NCBI GenBank assembly: GCA_019104865.1
Contig: JAHRWZ010000064.1
Coordinates: 1 to 64,000, forward strand
DNA from: Castellaniella sp.
Lineage (GTDB): Bacteria > Pseudomonadota > Gammaproteobacteria > Burkholderiales > Burkholderiaceae_B
Length of the DNA stretch: 64,000 nucleotides
Reading direction: 5' to 3'
Part shown: piece by piece, positions 10,088-19,603 of the stretch
Position numbering within the stretch: the stretch's first letter is position 1
How the letters are laid out: each line of letters opens with the position of its first letter
Notes under the pieces: generated by a model
Seen by the model: the letters and a program-made list of their open reading frames with translations, nothing else
Database searches by the model: none
What the model was told of the DNA's origin: nothing
Program-made: the position numbers and the translations under genes

Positions 10088-11182
10088 ATGGATCTTCCGG
10101 CATTCGACCTGTTCTGCCGCGTCATCGACAATTTCGGCGACGCGGGCGTCTGCTGGCGCCTGGCGCATCGGCTAGCGGGGATGGGACACACCGTCCGCCT
10201 CTGGATCGACGACCTGGAGACACTCGGCAGGCTGGTTCCAGCGGTCCGGCCAGCCATGGAACAGCAGCGGGTGGAAGGCGTGCGGATCGGCTCATGGGCG
10301 CACGCCGGGCACGCGTCCCCCCCCGAGGACGGCGTCGTCATCGAAGCCTTCGCCTGCGCGCTGCCCGCCCGGTATGAAAATGCCATGGCGGCACGGCGCT
10401 GCCTGTGGATCAACCTGGAATACCTGAGCGCCGAGTCCTGGGTGGAAGGCTGCCACGGCCTGCCCTCGCCGCAGCCCAACGGGGCGCCGAAGTATTTTTT
10501 CTTTCCCGGCTTCACCCAGGAAACCGGCGGACTGCTACGCGAACCGGATCTGACGGCTCGCCGCGACCAGGCCCGGAAGCAAGACCGCCGGCAGCGCCTG
10601 CAGGCACTCACGGGGCTGCGCGCGGATACCCTGCCCGCCAATGCCCGCCATATCCTGCTGTTCTGCTATCCGGACGCGCCGCTCGCCGGCCTGCGGGCGG
10701 GTCTGGTCCATCAGGAAACCCCCACCTGCCTGTTGGTGCCCGGTGGCCGGCCGGCCGGCCTGACGGATGAAGGATCCCTACGCGTTCTGCCGATCCCCTT
10801 CGTCCCGCAATCCCGGTTCGATGAACTGCTGTGGTGCTGCGACCTGAATTTCGTACGCGGCGAGGATTCGCTGGTGCGAGCCCTCTGGGCGGGCAGCCCT
10901 CTGGTCTGGCAGATCTATCGCCAGGCTGAATCGGCCCATCTCGACAAGCTCGACGCCTGGCTGAGCCTCGCACATTGGCCCGGCCCCGCGCAGGCGCTGG
11001 CCCAAGCATGGAACCGCCAGGACGATGCCGGGGTCTGCGCCTCGCTGTTGCAGGTCCTGCAGCCGGACCCCTGGCATGCCTGGCAGGCGCGTTGCCTGGA
11101 CTGGTCAGGCGAACTGGCCGCACGCACCGATCTGGCCCAAAATCTGGTGGATTTCTGCCAGAAACGCCGCCAGAAGAGTTAG
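10088..11182 (+). CDS. earP: EF-P arginine rhamnosyltransferase
   Basis: EarP attaches rhamnose from dTDP-rhamnose to Arg32 of elongation factor P, needed for rescue of ribosomes at polyproline stretches. The 364-residue length and N-terminus (DLFCRVIDNFGDAGVCWRLA) are diagnostic, including the catalytic-aspartate region IDNFGDAG. The nucleotide-sugar pocket motif is in the LNFVRGEDSLVRALWAGSPLVWQIYRQ region (residues about 255-280). ATG 10088 is chosen because the conserved N-terminus starts there; the longer frame from 9782 is an overlap with DUF2863 in another frame. efp follows 84 bp downstream, the standard pairing. Confidence 0.95.
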   Translation: MDLPAFDLFCRVIDNFGDAGVCWRLAHRLAGMGHTVRLWIDDLETLGRLVPAVRPAMEQQRVEGVRIGSWAHAGHASPPEDGVVIEAFACALPARYENAMAARRCLWINLEYLSAESWVEGCHGLPSPQPNGAPKYFFFPGFTQETGGLLREPDLTARRDQARKQDRRQRLQALTGLRADTLPANARHILLFCYPDAPLAGLRAGLVHQETPTCLLVPGGRPAGLTDEGSLRVLPIPFVPQSRFDELLWCCDLNFVRGEDSLVRALWAGSPLVWQIYRQAESAHLDKLDAWLSLAHWPGPAQALAQAWNRQDDAGVCASLLQVLQPDPWHAWQARCLDWSGELAARTDLAQNLVDFCQKRRQKS

Positions 11183-11266
11183 AATGCGAAGTTAATCTTT
11201 TTTTCTGCTTTGCCTCGGAATGCGTTTTCATGCTCGGGGCACATCAATCCCCGGAGTTTCTCCCTT

Positions 11267-11824
11267 ATGAAGATCGCCCAAGAACTGCGCGTTGGTAACG
11301 TCGTGATGGTCGGCAATGATCCGCTCGTCGTCCAGAAGGCCGAATACAACAAGTCCGGCCGTAATGCCGCCGTCGTCAAGCTGAAGTTCAAGAACCTGCT
11401 GACCGGCAGCGCCAGCGAATTCGTCTACAAGGCCGACGAAAAATTCGAGCAGGTCATGCTCGAAAACAAGGACTGCACGTATTCCTACTTCGCCGACCCG
11501 ATGTACGTCTTCATGGACGAGGAATACAACCAGCACGAAGTCGAAGCCGACAGCATGGGCGATGCGCTGAACTACCTGGAAGAAGGCATGACGGTGGAAG
11601 TCGTCTTCTACGAAGGCCGCGCGATCTCCGTTGAACTGCCGACCATCATCGTGCGCGAAATCATCTACACGGAACCCGCCGTGAAAGGCGACACCTCCGG
11701 CAAGGTTCTGAAGCCAGCGAAGATCAACACCGGCTACGAACTGTCCGTGCCGCTGTTCTGCAACATCGGCGACAAGATCGAAATCGACACGCGCACCAAC
11801 GAATACCGTAGCCGCGTGATGTGA
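11267..11824 (+). CDS. efp: Elongation factor P (Arg32 type)
   Basis: Translation factor P, 185 residues, three beta-barrel domains. It acts in the ribosomal E site to promote peptide bond formation at consecutive prolines. The tip of domain I reads KSGRNAA with arginine at position 32, the residue rhamnosylated by EarP; lysine-type EF-Ps have K34 and use EpmA. The adjacent earP therefore matches its substrate. The start ATG 11267 gives the exact family length; the in-frame upstream start at 11210 is rejected. A strong terminator follows. Confidence 0.97.
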   Translation: MKIAQELRVGNVVMVGNDPLVVQKAEYNKSGRNAAVVKLKFKNLLTGSASEFVYKADEKFEQVMLENKDCTYSYFADPMYVFMDEEYNQHEVEADSMGDALNYLEEGMTVEVVFYEGRAISVELPTIIVREIIYTEPAVKGDTSGKVLKPAKINTGYELSVPLFCNIGDKIEIDTRTNEYRSRVM

Positions 11825-11837
11825 TCCTGACGAAACG

Positions 11838-11875
11838 GCAAAAAGAAACCGGGCGCATGCCCGGTTTCTTTTTGC
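11838..11875 (+). terminator. Terminator downstream of efp
   Basis: A perfect 16-bp inverted repeat (11838-11853 with 11860-11875) whose descending arm contains TTTCTTTTT. On the minus strand the arm reads AAAAAGAAA...TTTCTTTTT symmetrically, so it can also stop the convergent DUF1178 transcript. Confidence 0.85.
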
Positions 11876-11941
11876 CCGCCCGCCACAGGACTGCGTCATG
11901 CGCCACTGCGCCAGGCCGCCAAACGCGTAATATGACGGCCG

Positions 11942-12451
11942 CTATTGCAGCCGGTCATCGTCCAGGATTTCAGGGATCGGCATGATGGAAATACCTTCTT
12001 CGGCCAGTTCCCGGCATTCCTGGGCAGACGCTGTCCCGCGAATGGGCCGTTCCTCGATCTCGCCGCTGTGCATGCGCCGGGCCTCGTCGACGAATTGCGC
12101 CCCGACGTCGTCGGACTGGCGCACGATGCGGCGGATCTGGCGCAGGACCTCGGCCTGCAGGCGCGCCAGTTGATCGCTGGACGGCGCCGCAACCGCAGCC
12201 CGCCCCTCGGCCACCTGCCCCGATGGCGCCCGATCGGACTGCGACTGGGGCTCGGCGCGCGGCGATTCCCGCCGCAAATGGCTGACGTTCAGGTGCGGCG
12301 CAGACACGCGGCGGGTGATCTGGTCGCTCTGGCAGATCGGACAACGGACCAGCCCCCGCGACCGTTGGTCGTCGTAGCTTTCCTGGGATGCGAACCAACC
12401 CTCGAAGACGTGGTCATGCTCGCAAGCGAGATCGAATACTTTCAGTGCCAT
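11942..12451 (-). CDS. DUF1178-family protein
   Basis: A 169-residue member of DUF1178 (COG5319), conserved in Proteobacteria, function unknown. It opens with ALKVFDLACEHDHVFEGWFAS and a CPICQSDQITRR motif; with the earlier Cys/His (ACEHDH) this gives a possible zinc-ribbon-like C-x-H...CxxC site. The C-terminal half (about residues 95-160) is the conserved helical part ending EEGISIMPIPEIL. ATG 12451 lies 2 nt after the stop of the upstream nuclease gene, so the two are probably one transcript. Confidence 0.85.
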   Translation of the reverse strand: MALKVFDLACEHDHVFEGWFASQESYDDQRSRGLVRCPICQSDQITRRVSAPHLNVSHLRRESPRAEPQSQSDRAPSGQVAEGRAAVAAPSSDQLARLQAEVLRQIRRIVRQSDDVGAQFVDEARRMHSGEIEERPIRGTASAQECRELAEEGISIMPIPEILDDDRLQ

Positions 12452-12453
12452 GA

Positions 12454-13197
12454 TCAGCAAATGGGGGTTGAGTGTCCAGTTTCAAGCGCCTTCCAGCATT
12501 TCCAGCGCCATTCCCAGGGTGCCACGGCCCCCGGACGCTGCCACAGGCCCAGGCGCGCCTGACGCGCCTGCTTTTCCAGGCGCCGCAGATCCGGGTCACG
12601 CAGGTATTTTCCACCCCCCTGCTCATTGGCCCAGGCCATCCCGCCCGCAACCATGACGCGATTGGCCACCCGGCCATCCGGCAGGGGCACGTCGCAGATA
12701 TTGCGCCCGTACTGGTCATGTTCGTAACAGCGCAGTTGCAATGTCCGGCCGGCCACCAGATCCGCCAGAGCCTGCCGGGAGGCCTGTCCATAGGGCTGCC
12801 CAGGACGTTGACTGCCGTGGCTGGTTTCCGGGGCGTCGATGCTGGCAAGCCGCACCCGCTCCTGCTTGCCACCAACCAGCACGGTCAGGGTATCACCATC
12901 CGCCACGTTGACGATCCGGCCAGCCAGCGTGTACGCCCCGGCAGCCGATGAGCCGGTGGGAACGGAAGACGATCCAATGGAGAACTTCCCGGTTGACAAC
13001 CAGGTGGCACAGACCAGCAGCGCCAATGCAATCAGGCGGCGGATGACGCGGGAACCAAAAGGGAGACGGCGCAAGGCGGGCAGCGGAAAATGAGCCGCCA
13101 ACGCGGCCAGGACCGGGTATTGTAATTCACGCGTCAGGCCAGGCCCGTCGCAACAGCGCGTCGGATGCCAGGCCGGATGGCTGGGCGCCATAGACAC
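12454..13197 (-). CDS. Membrane-anchored thermonuclease (SNase-like)
   Basis: Staphylococcal-nuclease-fold protein, 247 residues from the longest start. One N-terminal hydrophobic helix (RRLIALALLVCATWLS) precedes the OB-fold domain. Motifs are GRIVNVADGDTLTVLV, the catalytic RVRLASIDAPETSH (Arg, Asp, Glu), YGRNICDVPLPDG and RVMVAGGMAWANEQ, the expected order for a Ca-dependent nuclease. The ATG at 13197 overlaps the preceding acyl-CoA dehydrogenase gene by 71 nt; an internal TTG just before RRLPFGSR, which would start immediately ahead of the membrane helix, is a plausible alternative start. It probably acts outside the cytoplasmic membrane. Confidence 0.83.
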   Translation of the reverse strand: MSMAPSHPAWHPTRCCDGPGLTRELQYPVLAALAAHFPLPALRRLPFGSRVIRRLIALALLVCATWLSTGKFSIGSSSVPTGSSAAGAYTLAGRIVNVADGDTLTVLVGGKQERVRLASIDAPETSHGSQRPGQPYGQASRQALADLVAGRTLQLRCYEHDQYGRNICDVPLPDGRVANRVMVAGGMAWANEQGGGKYLRDPDLRRLEKQARQARLGLWQRPGAVAPWEWRWKCWKALETGHSTPIC

Positions 13198-14773
13198 GGC
13201 CTCCGCCCCCCGTCAGACGGCTGTCCACGAACGCTCGCGACAACCAGTCCGGCGCATGGCGCAGCAGCAGATCCGACTGGACCAGCAGCACCAGGTCCTG
13301 GGAGATCCGTCGGGCGAGGGTCTGCTGCTGGTCAGGATCGGCCCGCAATCCCTGCAGCAGACGGTCAGCCGTCGCCCGCAGGGCGGATTCCCCCGGGTGC
13401 GCCCGCGCCAGCGCATCGATTGCCTGGGCCACGGGCTGCGCATCCTGCCGGACCGCGCGCAGCACATCCAGGCACATGACGTTGCCCGAACCTTCCCAGA
13501 TCGAATTGACGGGTGCCTCACGGTAGAGCCGTGCCATCGGTCCATCCTCGATGTAGCCGTTGCCGCCCCAGATCTCCATGCATTCGGCGGTGGCCTCGAT
13601 CGTCCGCTTGCAGATCCAGAATTTCGCAGCCGGGGTCAGGATCCGGCGCAGGGACTGTTCCGCGGGATTTTCCGGATGGTCGAACGCGTGGGCGAGACAC
13701 AACGCCAACGTGGTCGCGGCCTCGCTTTCCAGGGCCAGGTCGGCCAGCACCTGCCGCATGAGGGGTTGATCGATCAGGAAGCGGCCGAAGGCACGACGAT
13801 GACGTGCATGATGAATGCCCTGAACAACGGCCTGACGCAGCAGCGCGGCGCTGCCCAGCACGCAGTCCATGCGCGTGTAGGACGCCATTTCGACCAGGGT
13901 GGCGATCCCGCGCCCGGGCTCGCCCACGCGCCGCCCAAGGGCCGCGTCGAACTCGACCTCGGCGCTGGCATTGGAGCAGTTGCCAAGTTTGTCCTTCAGC
14001 CTCAGGATGCGCACCGGATTGCGCCGGCCATCATCCAGCCAGCGCGGCACGTAGAAACAGGAATGCCCATCGCCATCACGCGCCAGCATCAGATGGGCAT
14101 CGGACATGGGCGAAGAAAAGAACCATTTATGTCCGGTCAGGTGAAACCAGCCGTCCCCGGCCGGTTCCGCCCGACTGACATTGCTGCGCAGGTCGGACCC
14201 ACCCTGCTTCTCGGTCATACCCATGCCTACCATCATCGATTGCTTGGCCGACACCGGAATATCGCGCCCGTCGTACTGACCGCTGGCCAGCCGGGGTTGC
14301 AGGGCGGTGAACCACGGTTCGCGCATCAGCAACGGAATCGCGGCGCTGGTCATGGTGATCGGGCACAGGGATCCGGCTTCGACCTGGCCATGCATCAGGT
14401 AATGCGCCGCGCGGGCCACGTGTGCTCCCGGAGCCGGCGCGATCCAGGCGCGACCGTGCATTCCCTGAGCGAAGGCCAAAGTCAGGAACTCGGCCCAACC
14501 CGGGTGGAAATCGACCACGTCGAGCCGGTGGCCGGTCCGATCGAAGGCCCGCAGCGTCGGCGCGGTGCGGTTGATGTCCGCCGCCAGCCTGAACAGATCG
14601 GCGCGCCCCAGGCGTAGTCCCCAGGAATCCAGATCGGCCTCGTGATCCTGGCCGCCTTCGCGGCGCACCCCTTGCACCAGGGCAGCGTCCGCCAGAAACA
14701 GGTTACAGTCAGGCAAGTCCGGCACCAGGTTTTCGGCCCGGAACGCATCCGGTGCGGCATCCGCGACGTTCAT
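13127..14773 (-). CDS. aidB: AidB-like acyl-CoA dehydrogenase
   Basis: FAD-dependent acyl-CoA dehydrogenase of the AidB/isovaleryl-CoA dehydrogenase-like subfamily, 548 residues, longer than ordinary ACADs (about 380). Signatures are GMGMTEKQGGSDLRSNVS (flavin/substrate loop), WFFSSPMSDAHLMLAR, RILRLKDKLGNCSNASAEVEF and the C-terminal AECMEIWGGNGYIED. E. coli AidB is part of the adaptive response to alkylation and binds DNA; an alkyladenine glycosylase gene lies 1.6 kb downstream on the other strand. Whether this protein repairs, protects or oxidises acyl-CoA cannot be decided from sequence. Confidence 0.88.
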   Translation of the reverse strand: MNVADAAPDAFRAENLVPDLPDCNLFLADAALVQGVRREGGQDHEADLDSWGLRLGRADLFRLAADINRTAPTLRAFDRTGHRLDVVDFHPGWAEFLTLAFAQGMHGRAWIAPAPGAHVARAAHYLMHGQVEAGSLCPITMTSAAIPLLMREPWFTALQPRLASGQYDGRDIPVSAKQSMMVGMGMTEKQGGSDLRSNVSRAEPAGDGWFHLTGHKWFFSSPMSDAHLMLARDGDGHSCFYVPRWLDDGRRNPVRILRLKDKLGNCSNASAEVEFDAALGRRVGEPGRGIATLVEMASYTRMDCVLGSAALLRQAVVQGIHHARHRRAFGRFLIDQPLMRQVLADLALESEAATTLALCLAHAFDHPENPAEQSLRRILTPAAKFWICKRTIEATAECMEIWGGNGYIEDGPMARLYREAPVNSIWEGSGNVMCLDVLRAVRQDAQPVAQAIDALARAHPGESALRATADRLLQGLRADPDQQQTLARRISQDLVLLVQSDLLLRHAPDWLSRAFVDSRLTGGGGRVYGAQPSGLASDALLRRAWPDA

Positions 14774-14877
14774 CGGGTATTCCTCCGGGATTGCACGACC
14801 TCAGTCTACCCGCGATTCCCGGCAGCGGACAGCGCCCCGATACAATCGACCCCGACACCTTCACGGAGACTCCCGAC

Positions 14878-15258
14878 ATGACACCCCGTTTCCTGATCCT
14901 GTGCGGCGCCGTGATCCTGGCGCTGGGCGTGGCGGCCGGCGCTTTCGGCGCACACGGCCTGCGGCGCCTGGTGACGCCGGAACTGCTGGATACCTGGCGT
15001 ACCGCCGCCCACTACCAGGTGATCCATGGGCTGGGTCTGCTGGCGCTTGCCGCCCTCTGGGCCCGACTGGCACCAACGCCGGCAGCCTGGGCTGGCGGCC
15101 TGATGCTGGCCGGGCTGCTGCTGTTTTGCGGCAGCCTGTACGCGCTGGTCCTGACCAGCACCCGCATCCTGGGGGCCATTACTCCGGTCGGCGGGCTGCT
15201 CCTGATCCTGTCCTGGCTAGCGCTGGCGCTGGCGGCCTGGCGCGGCCCCAACGCCTGA
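14878..15258 (+). CDS. DUF423 inner membrane protein (YgdD-like)
   Basis: A 126-residue integral membrane protein with about four hydrophobic helices. Family marks are [35 protein letters not shown] and [11 protein letters not shown]. Function is unknown across the family. ATG 14878 is taken because the first membrane helix ([19 protein letters not shown]) begins there; an upstream in-frame start at 14752 would run back over the divergent aidB promoter. Confidence 0.88.
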   Translation: MTPRFLILCGAVILALGVAAGAFGAHGLRRLVTPELLDTWRTAAHYQVIHGLGLLALAALWARLAPTPAAWAGGLMLAGLLLFCGSLYALVLTSTRILGAITPVGGLLLILSWLALALAAWRGPNA

Positions 15259-15349
15259 TCGGTCGTCGCGCACGGTCCCAAAGACAGGCCGCCTGCCTGT
15301 CCGCGCGGGACACGGCCTTTATAATGAATGCCTGTCAAGCCAGACCCGG

Positions 15350-16399
15350 ATGCTCATGTCCAGCCCAACCCCAGATCCCGTACTGCGCGCATGGCTGCGC
15401 ACGCTACCCAAGGCCGAACTGCACCTGCACATCGAAGGTACGCTCGAGCCCGAACTGATGTTCGAGCTCGCCCGCCGCAATGGTGTCACGCTGCCCTACG
15501 CGGATGTCGAAGCGGTGCGCGCCGCCTATCGCTTCACCGACCTGCAGTCCTTTCTGGACCTGTACTATGCAGGCGCCAGCGTGCTCGTCACGGAACAGGA
15601 TTTTTACGATCTGGCCATGGCCTATCTGCGGCGCGCCCAGGCCGACGGCCTGGTCCACGTCGAGATCATGTTCGACCCGCAGACCCATACCCATCGGGGC
15701 ATTGCCATCGACACGGTTTTTGCGGGGCTGGCACGGGCTCTGCGCGAAGCGCGCGATACCCTGGGCATCAGCGGCTATCTGCTGCTCAGCTTCCTGCGCC
15801 ATCTCAGCGAGGAAGACGCCATCACCACCCTGGAGGCAGCGCTGCCGCTACGGGAAACCTACGCCGATCTCTGGATCGGCATCGGCCTTGACTCGTCCGA
15901 ACAGGGCAATCCGCCGGAAAAATTCGCCCGGGTCTACGCCCGCTGCGCACGGCTGGGTTTCCACCTTGTGGCGCATGCCGGCGAAGAAGGGCCAGCGGAC
16001 TATGTCCGCTCCGCACTGGATATCCTGGGCGTCGCCCGCATCGATCATGGCGTGCGCAGCAGCGACGATCCCGAGCTGCTCCAGATCCTGATCCAGCGAC
16101 AAATCCCCCTGACGGTTTGCCCGTTGTCCAACCTGAAACTGGGCGTGGTCCACGACCTGTCCGAACACAACCTGGCGCGCTTGCTGCGTGCCGGCGTCAT
16201 GATCACCCTGAATGCCGATGACCCGGCCTATTTCGGCGGCTACGTGCTGGACAACTACGTCGCCAGCGCCGCCGCCCTGGATCTGTCGCATGACGAACTG
16301 GTAACGCTGGCCGCCAACAGCCTGAATGCCTCATTCTTGCCTCCAGCCGACAAGGCCCGTCTGCTGGACCGTCTGGCGTCGGCTGCCCGCCGGGGCTGA
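15350..16399 (+). CDS. Adenosine/adenine deaminase (type-2 adenine deaminase-like)
   Basis: Zn-dependent purine deaminase of the metal-dependent hydrolase superfamily, 349 residues. Metal and catalytic residues are visible: HLHIEG (His25, His27), the HAGEEGP block, IDHGVR, and [10 protein letters not shown]. Wording such as [28 protein letters not shown] and [13 protein letters not shown] fits the microbial/fungal adenine deaminase branch (adenine to hypoxanthine) rather than classical adenosine deaminase, so the usual 'Add' label may be wrong. ATG 15350 and ATG 15356 are both possible. The glycosylase gene starts 13 bp downstream; both concern modified or free adenine. Confidence 0.85.
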   Translation: MLMSSPTPDPVLRAWLRTLPKAELHLHIEGTLEPELMFELARRNGVTLPYADVEAVRAAYRFTDLQSFLDLYYAGASVLVTEQDFYDLAMAYLRRAQADGLVHVEIMFDPQTHTHRGIAIDTVFAGLARALREARDTLGISGYLLLSFLRHLSEEDAITTLEAALPLRETYADLWIGIGLDSSEQGNPPEKFARVYARCARLGFHLVAHAGEEGPADYVRSALDILGVARIDHGVRSSDDPELLQILIQRQIPLTVCPLSNLKLGVVHDLSEHNLARLLRAGVMITLNADDPAYFGGYVLDNYVASAAALDLSHDELVTLAANSLNASFLPPADKARLLDRLASAARRG

Positions 16400-16412
16400 G
16401 CACCGTTTCCCA

Positions 16413-17048
16413 ATGCCTGCCCTCGTCAATCTTGCAAAACTGAGACTGTCCGGCGACGCGATCCAGGGCGAATGCCGCAAACTGGACCGCGATTTTTACG
16501 ACCGGCCCGCCACCGCCGTTGCCCCCGACCTGCTCGGACGGCTGCTGATCCATGTCACCCCGACGGGTCCACACATCGGCCGCATCGTGGAGGTCGAGGC
16601 CTACCTGGGGCCCGGCGATCTGGCCGCGCACACCTCGCGCGGGCGCACGGCCCGCACCCGGGCCATGTTCGGGCCCCCGGGCCATGCGTACGTCTATCTG
16701 ATCTACGGCATGCATCACTGCATCAACGTGGTGACCGGCCCCGAAGGCAGCGGCACTGCCGTGCTGCTGCGTGCGCTGGCGCCCGTCTCCGGGCTGGACG
16801 TTGCCACGAACGGCCCCGGGCGCCTGTGCAAGGCCATGAGCATCACCCTGGATCACTACGGCATCGACCTGTGCGGCGACACGCTGTGGCTTGCCCGGGA
16901 CGAGGCATCGACGCACGTCCCGGTCGCAACCAGCCCGCGGATCGGCGTGGATTACGCCGGCGAATGGGCGGAAAAACCCCTGCGCTATTACATCGACGGC
17001 CATCCCGCCGTCAGCCGCCGACCGGCCAAAAAGCGCATCGCGCGGTAA
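16413..17048 (+). CDS. 3-methyladenine (alkyladenine) DNA glycosylase, AAG/Mpg family
   Basis: Monofunctional base-excision enzyme of the AAG/MPG fold, 211 residues, removing alkylated purines. Motifs are FYDRPATAVAPDLLGRLL, IVEVEAYLGPGDLAAHTSRGRTART (catalytic Glu in EVEAY), PGHAYVYLIYGMHHCINVVTG and a C-terminal SPRIGVDYAGEWAEKPLRYYI. ATG 16413 lies 13 bp past the deaminase stop, suggesting one transcript. Confidence 0.92.
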   Translation: MPALVNLAKLRLSGDAIQGECRKLDRDFYDRPATAVAPDLLGRLLIHVTPTGPHIGRIVEVEAYLGPGDLAAHTSRGRTARTRAMFGPPGHAYVYLIYGMHHCINVVTGPEGSGTAVLLRALAPVSGLDVATNGPGRLCKAMSITLDHYGIDLCGDTLWLARDEASTHVPVATSPRIGVDYAGEWAEKPLRYYIDGHPAVSRRPAKKRIAR

Positions 17049-17111
17049 ACGGCAGTCCCGAGGCCCCCGGGCCAAGCCGAGATTGATTGGCATTTCCGAC
17101 AGACGCTTCTT

Positions 17112-17153
17112 TTGACTCAGCGCAAATTCAGGTTGGCGAATCGCCCTTAGCAT
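17112..17153 (+). promoter_or_regulatory. FNR/DNR-like box and -10 element before nosR
   Basis: TTGACTCAGCGCAA (17112-17125) matches TTGAY-N4-(R)TCAA-type FNR/DNR boxes in its left half and in CAA of the right half. Its centre (17118.5) would place a class-II start site near 17160, and TAGCAT at 17148-17153 is at the right distance for a -10. That leaves a leader of about 28 nt to the nosR ATG. Oxygen/NO control by an FNR-family protein is expected for nos operons; this exact site is inference. Confidence 0.45.
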
Positions 17154-17187
17154 ATCAGGGTTATCTCTAATCACTAACCCTGTCGTC

Positions 17188-19554
17188 ATGCGCCCCTTCC
17201 GCCAGAGCCTTTCTCAACCGTCCAACTCCTGGGTCTGGTTCGGCCTGTTGATCTTGTTGGCGGCCTGCCTGCTCGCCACTCCGATCCAGTCCATGGCGCA
17301 GCCGGACTCGAGCCGCGCGCACGAGGCCTTCAAGTTCGGGGGCGGCGGCACGCCGCTGAGCAACAGCCCGCGCCTGGGCGCCTTTCTGAACAAGGTCAAG
17401 CCGGCCGACATCTTTCCCGGGGCCGACCGGATCGGCCCCCCCGAAGGCAAACCGACGATTGCCCGCGCCTACGCTGCCGACAAGACGATCGGCTACGTCT
17501 ACCTGACGACCGACATCGTCAACACACGCGGCTACTCGAGCAAGCCCATCGACATCCTGGTCGGTCTGACACTCGAGGGAAAAATCGTCGGCGTCAAGCT
17601 GGTCGAGCACCACGAACCGATTGTCCTGATTGGGATCCCCGAAGCCAAGGTCCAGCGCTTCATCGACGGCTACATCGGCCAGAACTATGTCAAGGAACCG
17701 CCCCGCCCCGGCGCCCCGCCGCCTGTGGACATCATCAGCGGCGCAACCGTCACCCTGATGGTCATCGGCGACAGCATTCCCCGCTCGGTCCTGGCGGTGG
17801 CTCGCAACTACGGCATCGGCCAGGAAGCGCAGACCCACGCCGCACCCGTCGAACACCGTGTCATCGACATGGAAAAGACCGGGACTCAATCCTGGGACGA
17901 GCTGCTGAAAACAGGGGCCGTCTCCGCCCTCAGGGTCAGCGTCGCCGACGTCAACAAGGCATTCGAGGCGACCGGTCGGCAAGGGGCCATCAACCACCCG
18001 GAACCCGGCGACCCTAAGGACACGTTCATCGACCTGTATGCCGCCGTGGTCAGCGTGCCGACCATCGGCCGCAGCCTGCTGGGCGACAGCGATTACAACT
18101 ACCTGCGCGACCGCCTCAAGCCCGGCCAGCAGGCGATTCTGGTGGCCGGCAACGGGCGTTATTCCTTCAAAGGCTCTGGCTACGTGCGCGGGGGCGTGTT
18201 CGACCGCATCGAGGTCGTCCAGGACGAAAACAGCTTCCGCTTCACCGACCTCGACCATCAACGCCTCGCCGACATCATGGCGGCCGGCGCCCCGGGCTTT
18301 CGCGAGATTGCGTTGTTCTCCGTGCCAACCAATGCCGTCTTCGACCCGACCGCCGCCTGGCGGCTGCAGCTCAGCGTCCAGCGCATCATCAACGTGAAGG
18401 AAAAGGCCTTCACCGCGTTCGTTCTGAACTACCAGTTGCCAGCCGCCTTCACCAAGGTCGAGACACCTGCGACACCGGCGGCCCAGCCCACCAGCACCGC
18501 CGCTAGTTCATCGGCTACGCCCACGCAAGCTCCCGCAGCCGCCCAGGATAACGCTCCGGCGCTCTGGAAGCAGATCTGGAAGGCCAAAACGACCCAGATC
18601 ATCGTCATCTCGATTGCCCTGCTGGCTCTGATTGGCGTGTTCTTCTTCCAGAACCAGCTCGTCAAGAACGAAGTCATCTACCGGCGCTTCCGGACCGGCT
18701 TCCTGATATTCACCCTGTTCTGGATCGGCTGGTATGCCCAGGCGCAGCTCTCTGTCGTCAACGTCCTGACGTTCACGACCTCACTGCGGACCGACTTCAG
18801 CTGGGAATATTTCCTGATGGATCCGATCGTGTTCATCCTGTGGATTGCCACGGCGATGTCCCTGATCTTCTGGAACCGGGGCGCTTTCTGCGGCTGGCTG
18901 TGCCCGTTCGGCGCGCTGCAGGAACTGACCAACCAGCTGGCGCAAAAGCTTCACATCCCGCAGATCAAGGTGCCGCACGGCTTGAACACGCGGCTGGCCG
19001 GGCTGAAATACATCATCTTCCTGATCCTGTTTTGCATCTCGCTCTACGAGCTGGGCCTGGCGGAAAAGTTCTCCGAGGTCGAACCCTTCAAGACCGCGAT
19101 CATCCTGAAGTTCATCCGCGAATGGCCTTTCGTGATCTTCGCCGTGGTGCTGTTGCTGGCGGGTCTGTTCATCGAACGCTTCTATTGCCGCTATCTGTGT
19201 CCACTGGGGGCTGCCCTCGCCATACCGGCGCGCCTGCGCATCTTCGACTGGCTGCGGCGCTACAAGACCTGTGGCAATCCCTGCCAGCTGTGCGCCGTGG
19301 ATTGCCCTGTGCAGGCAATCAACCCCGAGGGCGACATCAACCCCAATGAATGCATTCAGTGCCTGAACTGCCAGCAGCTCTATCACAACGAAAAGCGCTG
19401 CCCGCACCTGATTCAGAAGAACGCCAAGCTCAAGCGCAACAAGACACCGCCGCCCGACGCTGGCATCCCGGGCGAAGTCATCGCCAGCCGCAAGCCGACC
19501 GTTCGTCCGCGCACGGCCGATGACGCCGCCATCCCCGTTTCGTCGAACCCGTAG
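17188..19554 (+). CDS. nosR: NosR, membrane flavoprotein/ferredoxin-like regulator of N2O reduction
   Basis: NosR feeds electrons to, and is needed for expression and activity of, nitrous oxide reductase. The 788 residues show a signal segment ([20 protein letters not shown]), a periplasmic FMN-binding domain with the flavinylation motif ISGATVT (about residue 190), a long linker rich in Ala/Pro/Thr (about 430-460), and five or so membrane helices. These hold two CxxxCP motifs, [13 protein letters not shown] and [12 protein letters not shown]. The C-terminal cytoplasmic region has [4Fe-4S] cysteine clusters ([13 protein letters not shown] and [12 protein letters not shown]). NosX supplies the FMN. 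First gene of the nos operon, 49 bp before nosZ. Confidence 0.96.
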   Translation: MRPFRQSLSQPSNSWVWFGLLILLAACLLATPIQSMAQPDSSRAHEAFKFGGGGTPLSNSPRLGAFLNKVKPADIFPGADRIGPPEGKPTIARAYAADKTIGYVYLTTDIVNTRGYSSKPIDILVGLTLEGKIVGVKLVEHHEPIVLIGIPEAKVQRFIDGYIGQNYVKEPPRPGAPPPVDIISGATVTLMVIGDSIPRSVLAVARNYGIGQEAQTHAAPVEHRVIDMEKTGTQSWDELLKTGAVSALRVSVADVNKAFEATGRQGAINHPEPGDPKDTFIDLYAAVVSVPTIGRSLLGDSDYNYLRDRLKPGQQAILVAGNGRYSFKGSGYVRGGVFDRIEVVQDENSFRFTDLDHQRLADIMAAGAPGFREIALFSVPTNAVFDPTAAWRLQLSVQRIINVKEKAFTAFVLNYQLPAAFTKVETPATPAAQPTSTAASSSATPTQAPAAAQDNAPALWKQIWKAKTTQIIVISIALLALIGVFFFQNQLVKNEVIYRRFRTGFLIFTLFWIGWYAQAQLSVVNVLTFTTSLRTDFSWEYFLMDPIVFILWIATAMSLIFWNRGAFCGWLCPFGALQELTNQLAQKLHIPQIKVPHGLNTRLAGLKYIIFLILFCISLYELGLAEKFSEVEPFKTAIILKFIREWPFVIFAVVLLLAGLFIERFYCRYLCPLGAALAIPARLRIFDWLRRYKTCGNPCQLCAVDCPVQAINPEGDINPNECIQCLNCQQLYHNEKRCPHLIQKNAKLKRNKTPPPDAGIPGEVIASRKPTVRPRTADDAAIPVSSNP

Positions 19555-19603
19555 CACCGGAAACCGGACCGCTACGAACATCAACCCTTCCAGGGAGCAC
19601 TTC

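Noticed and set aside
13256-14617. 453-codon plus-strand frame inside aidB
   Set aside because: Antisense of an intact acyl-CoA dehydrogenase with all motifs; translation looks random.
17083-17096. TTGATTGGCATTTC as a second FNR box before nosR
   Set aside because: Only the left half-site matches; the right half departs from TCAA.
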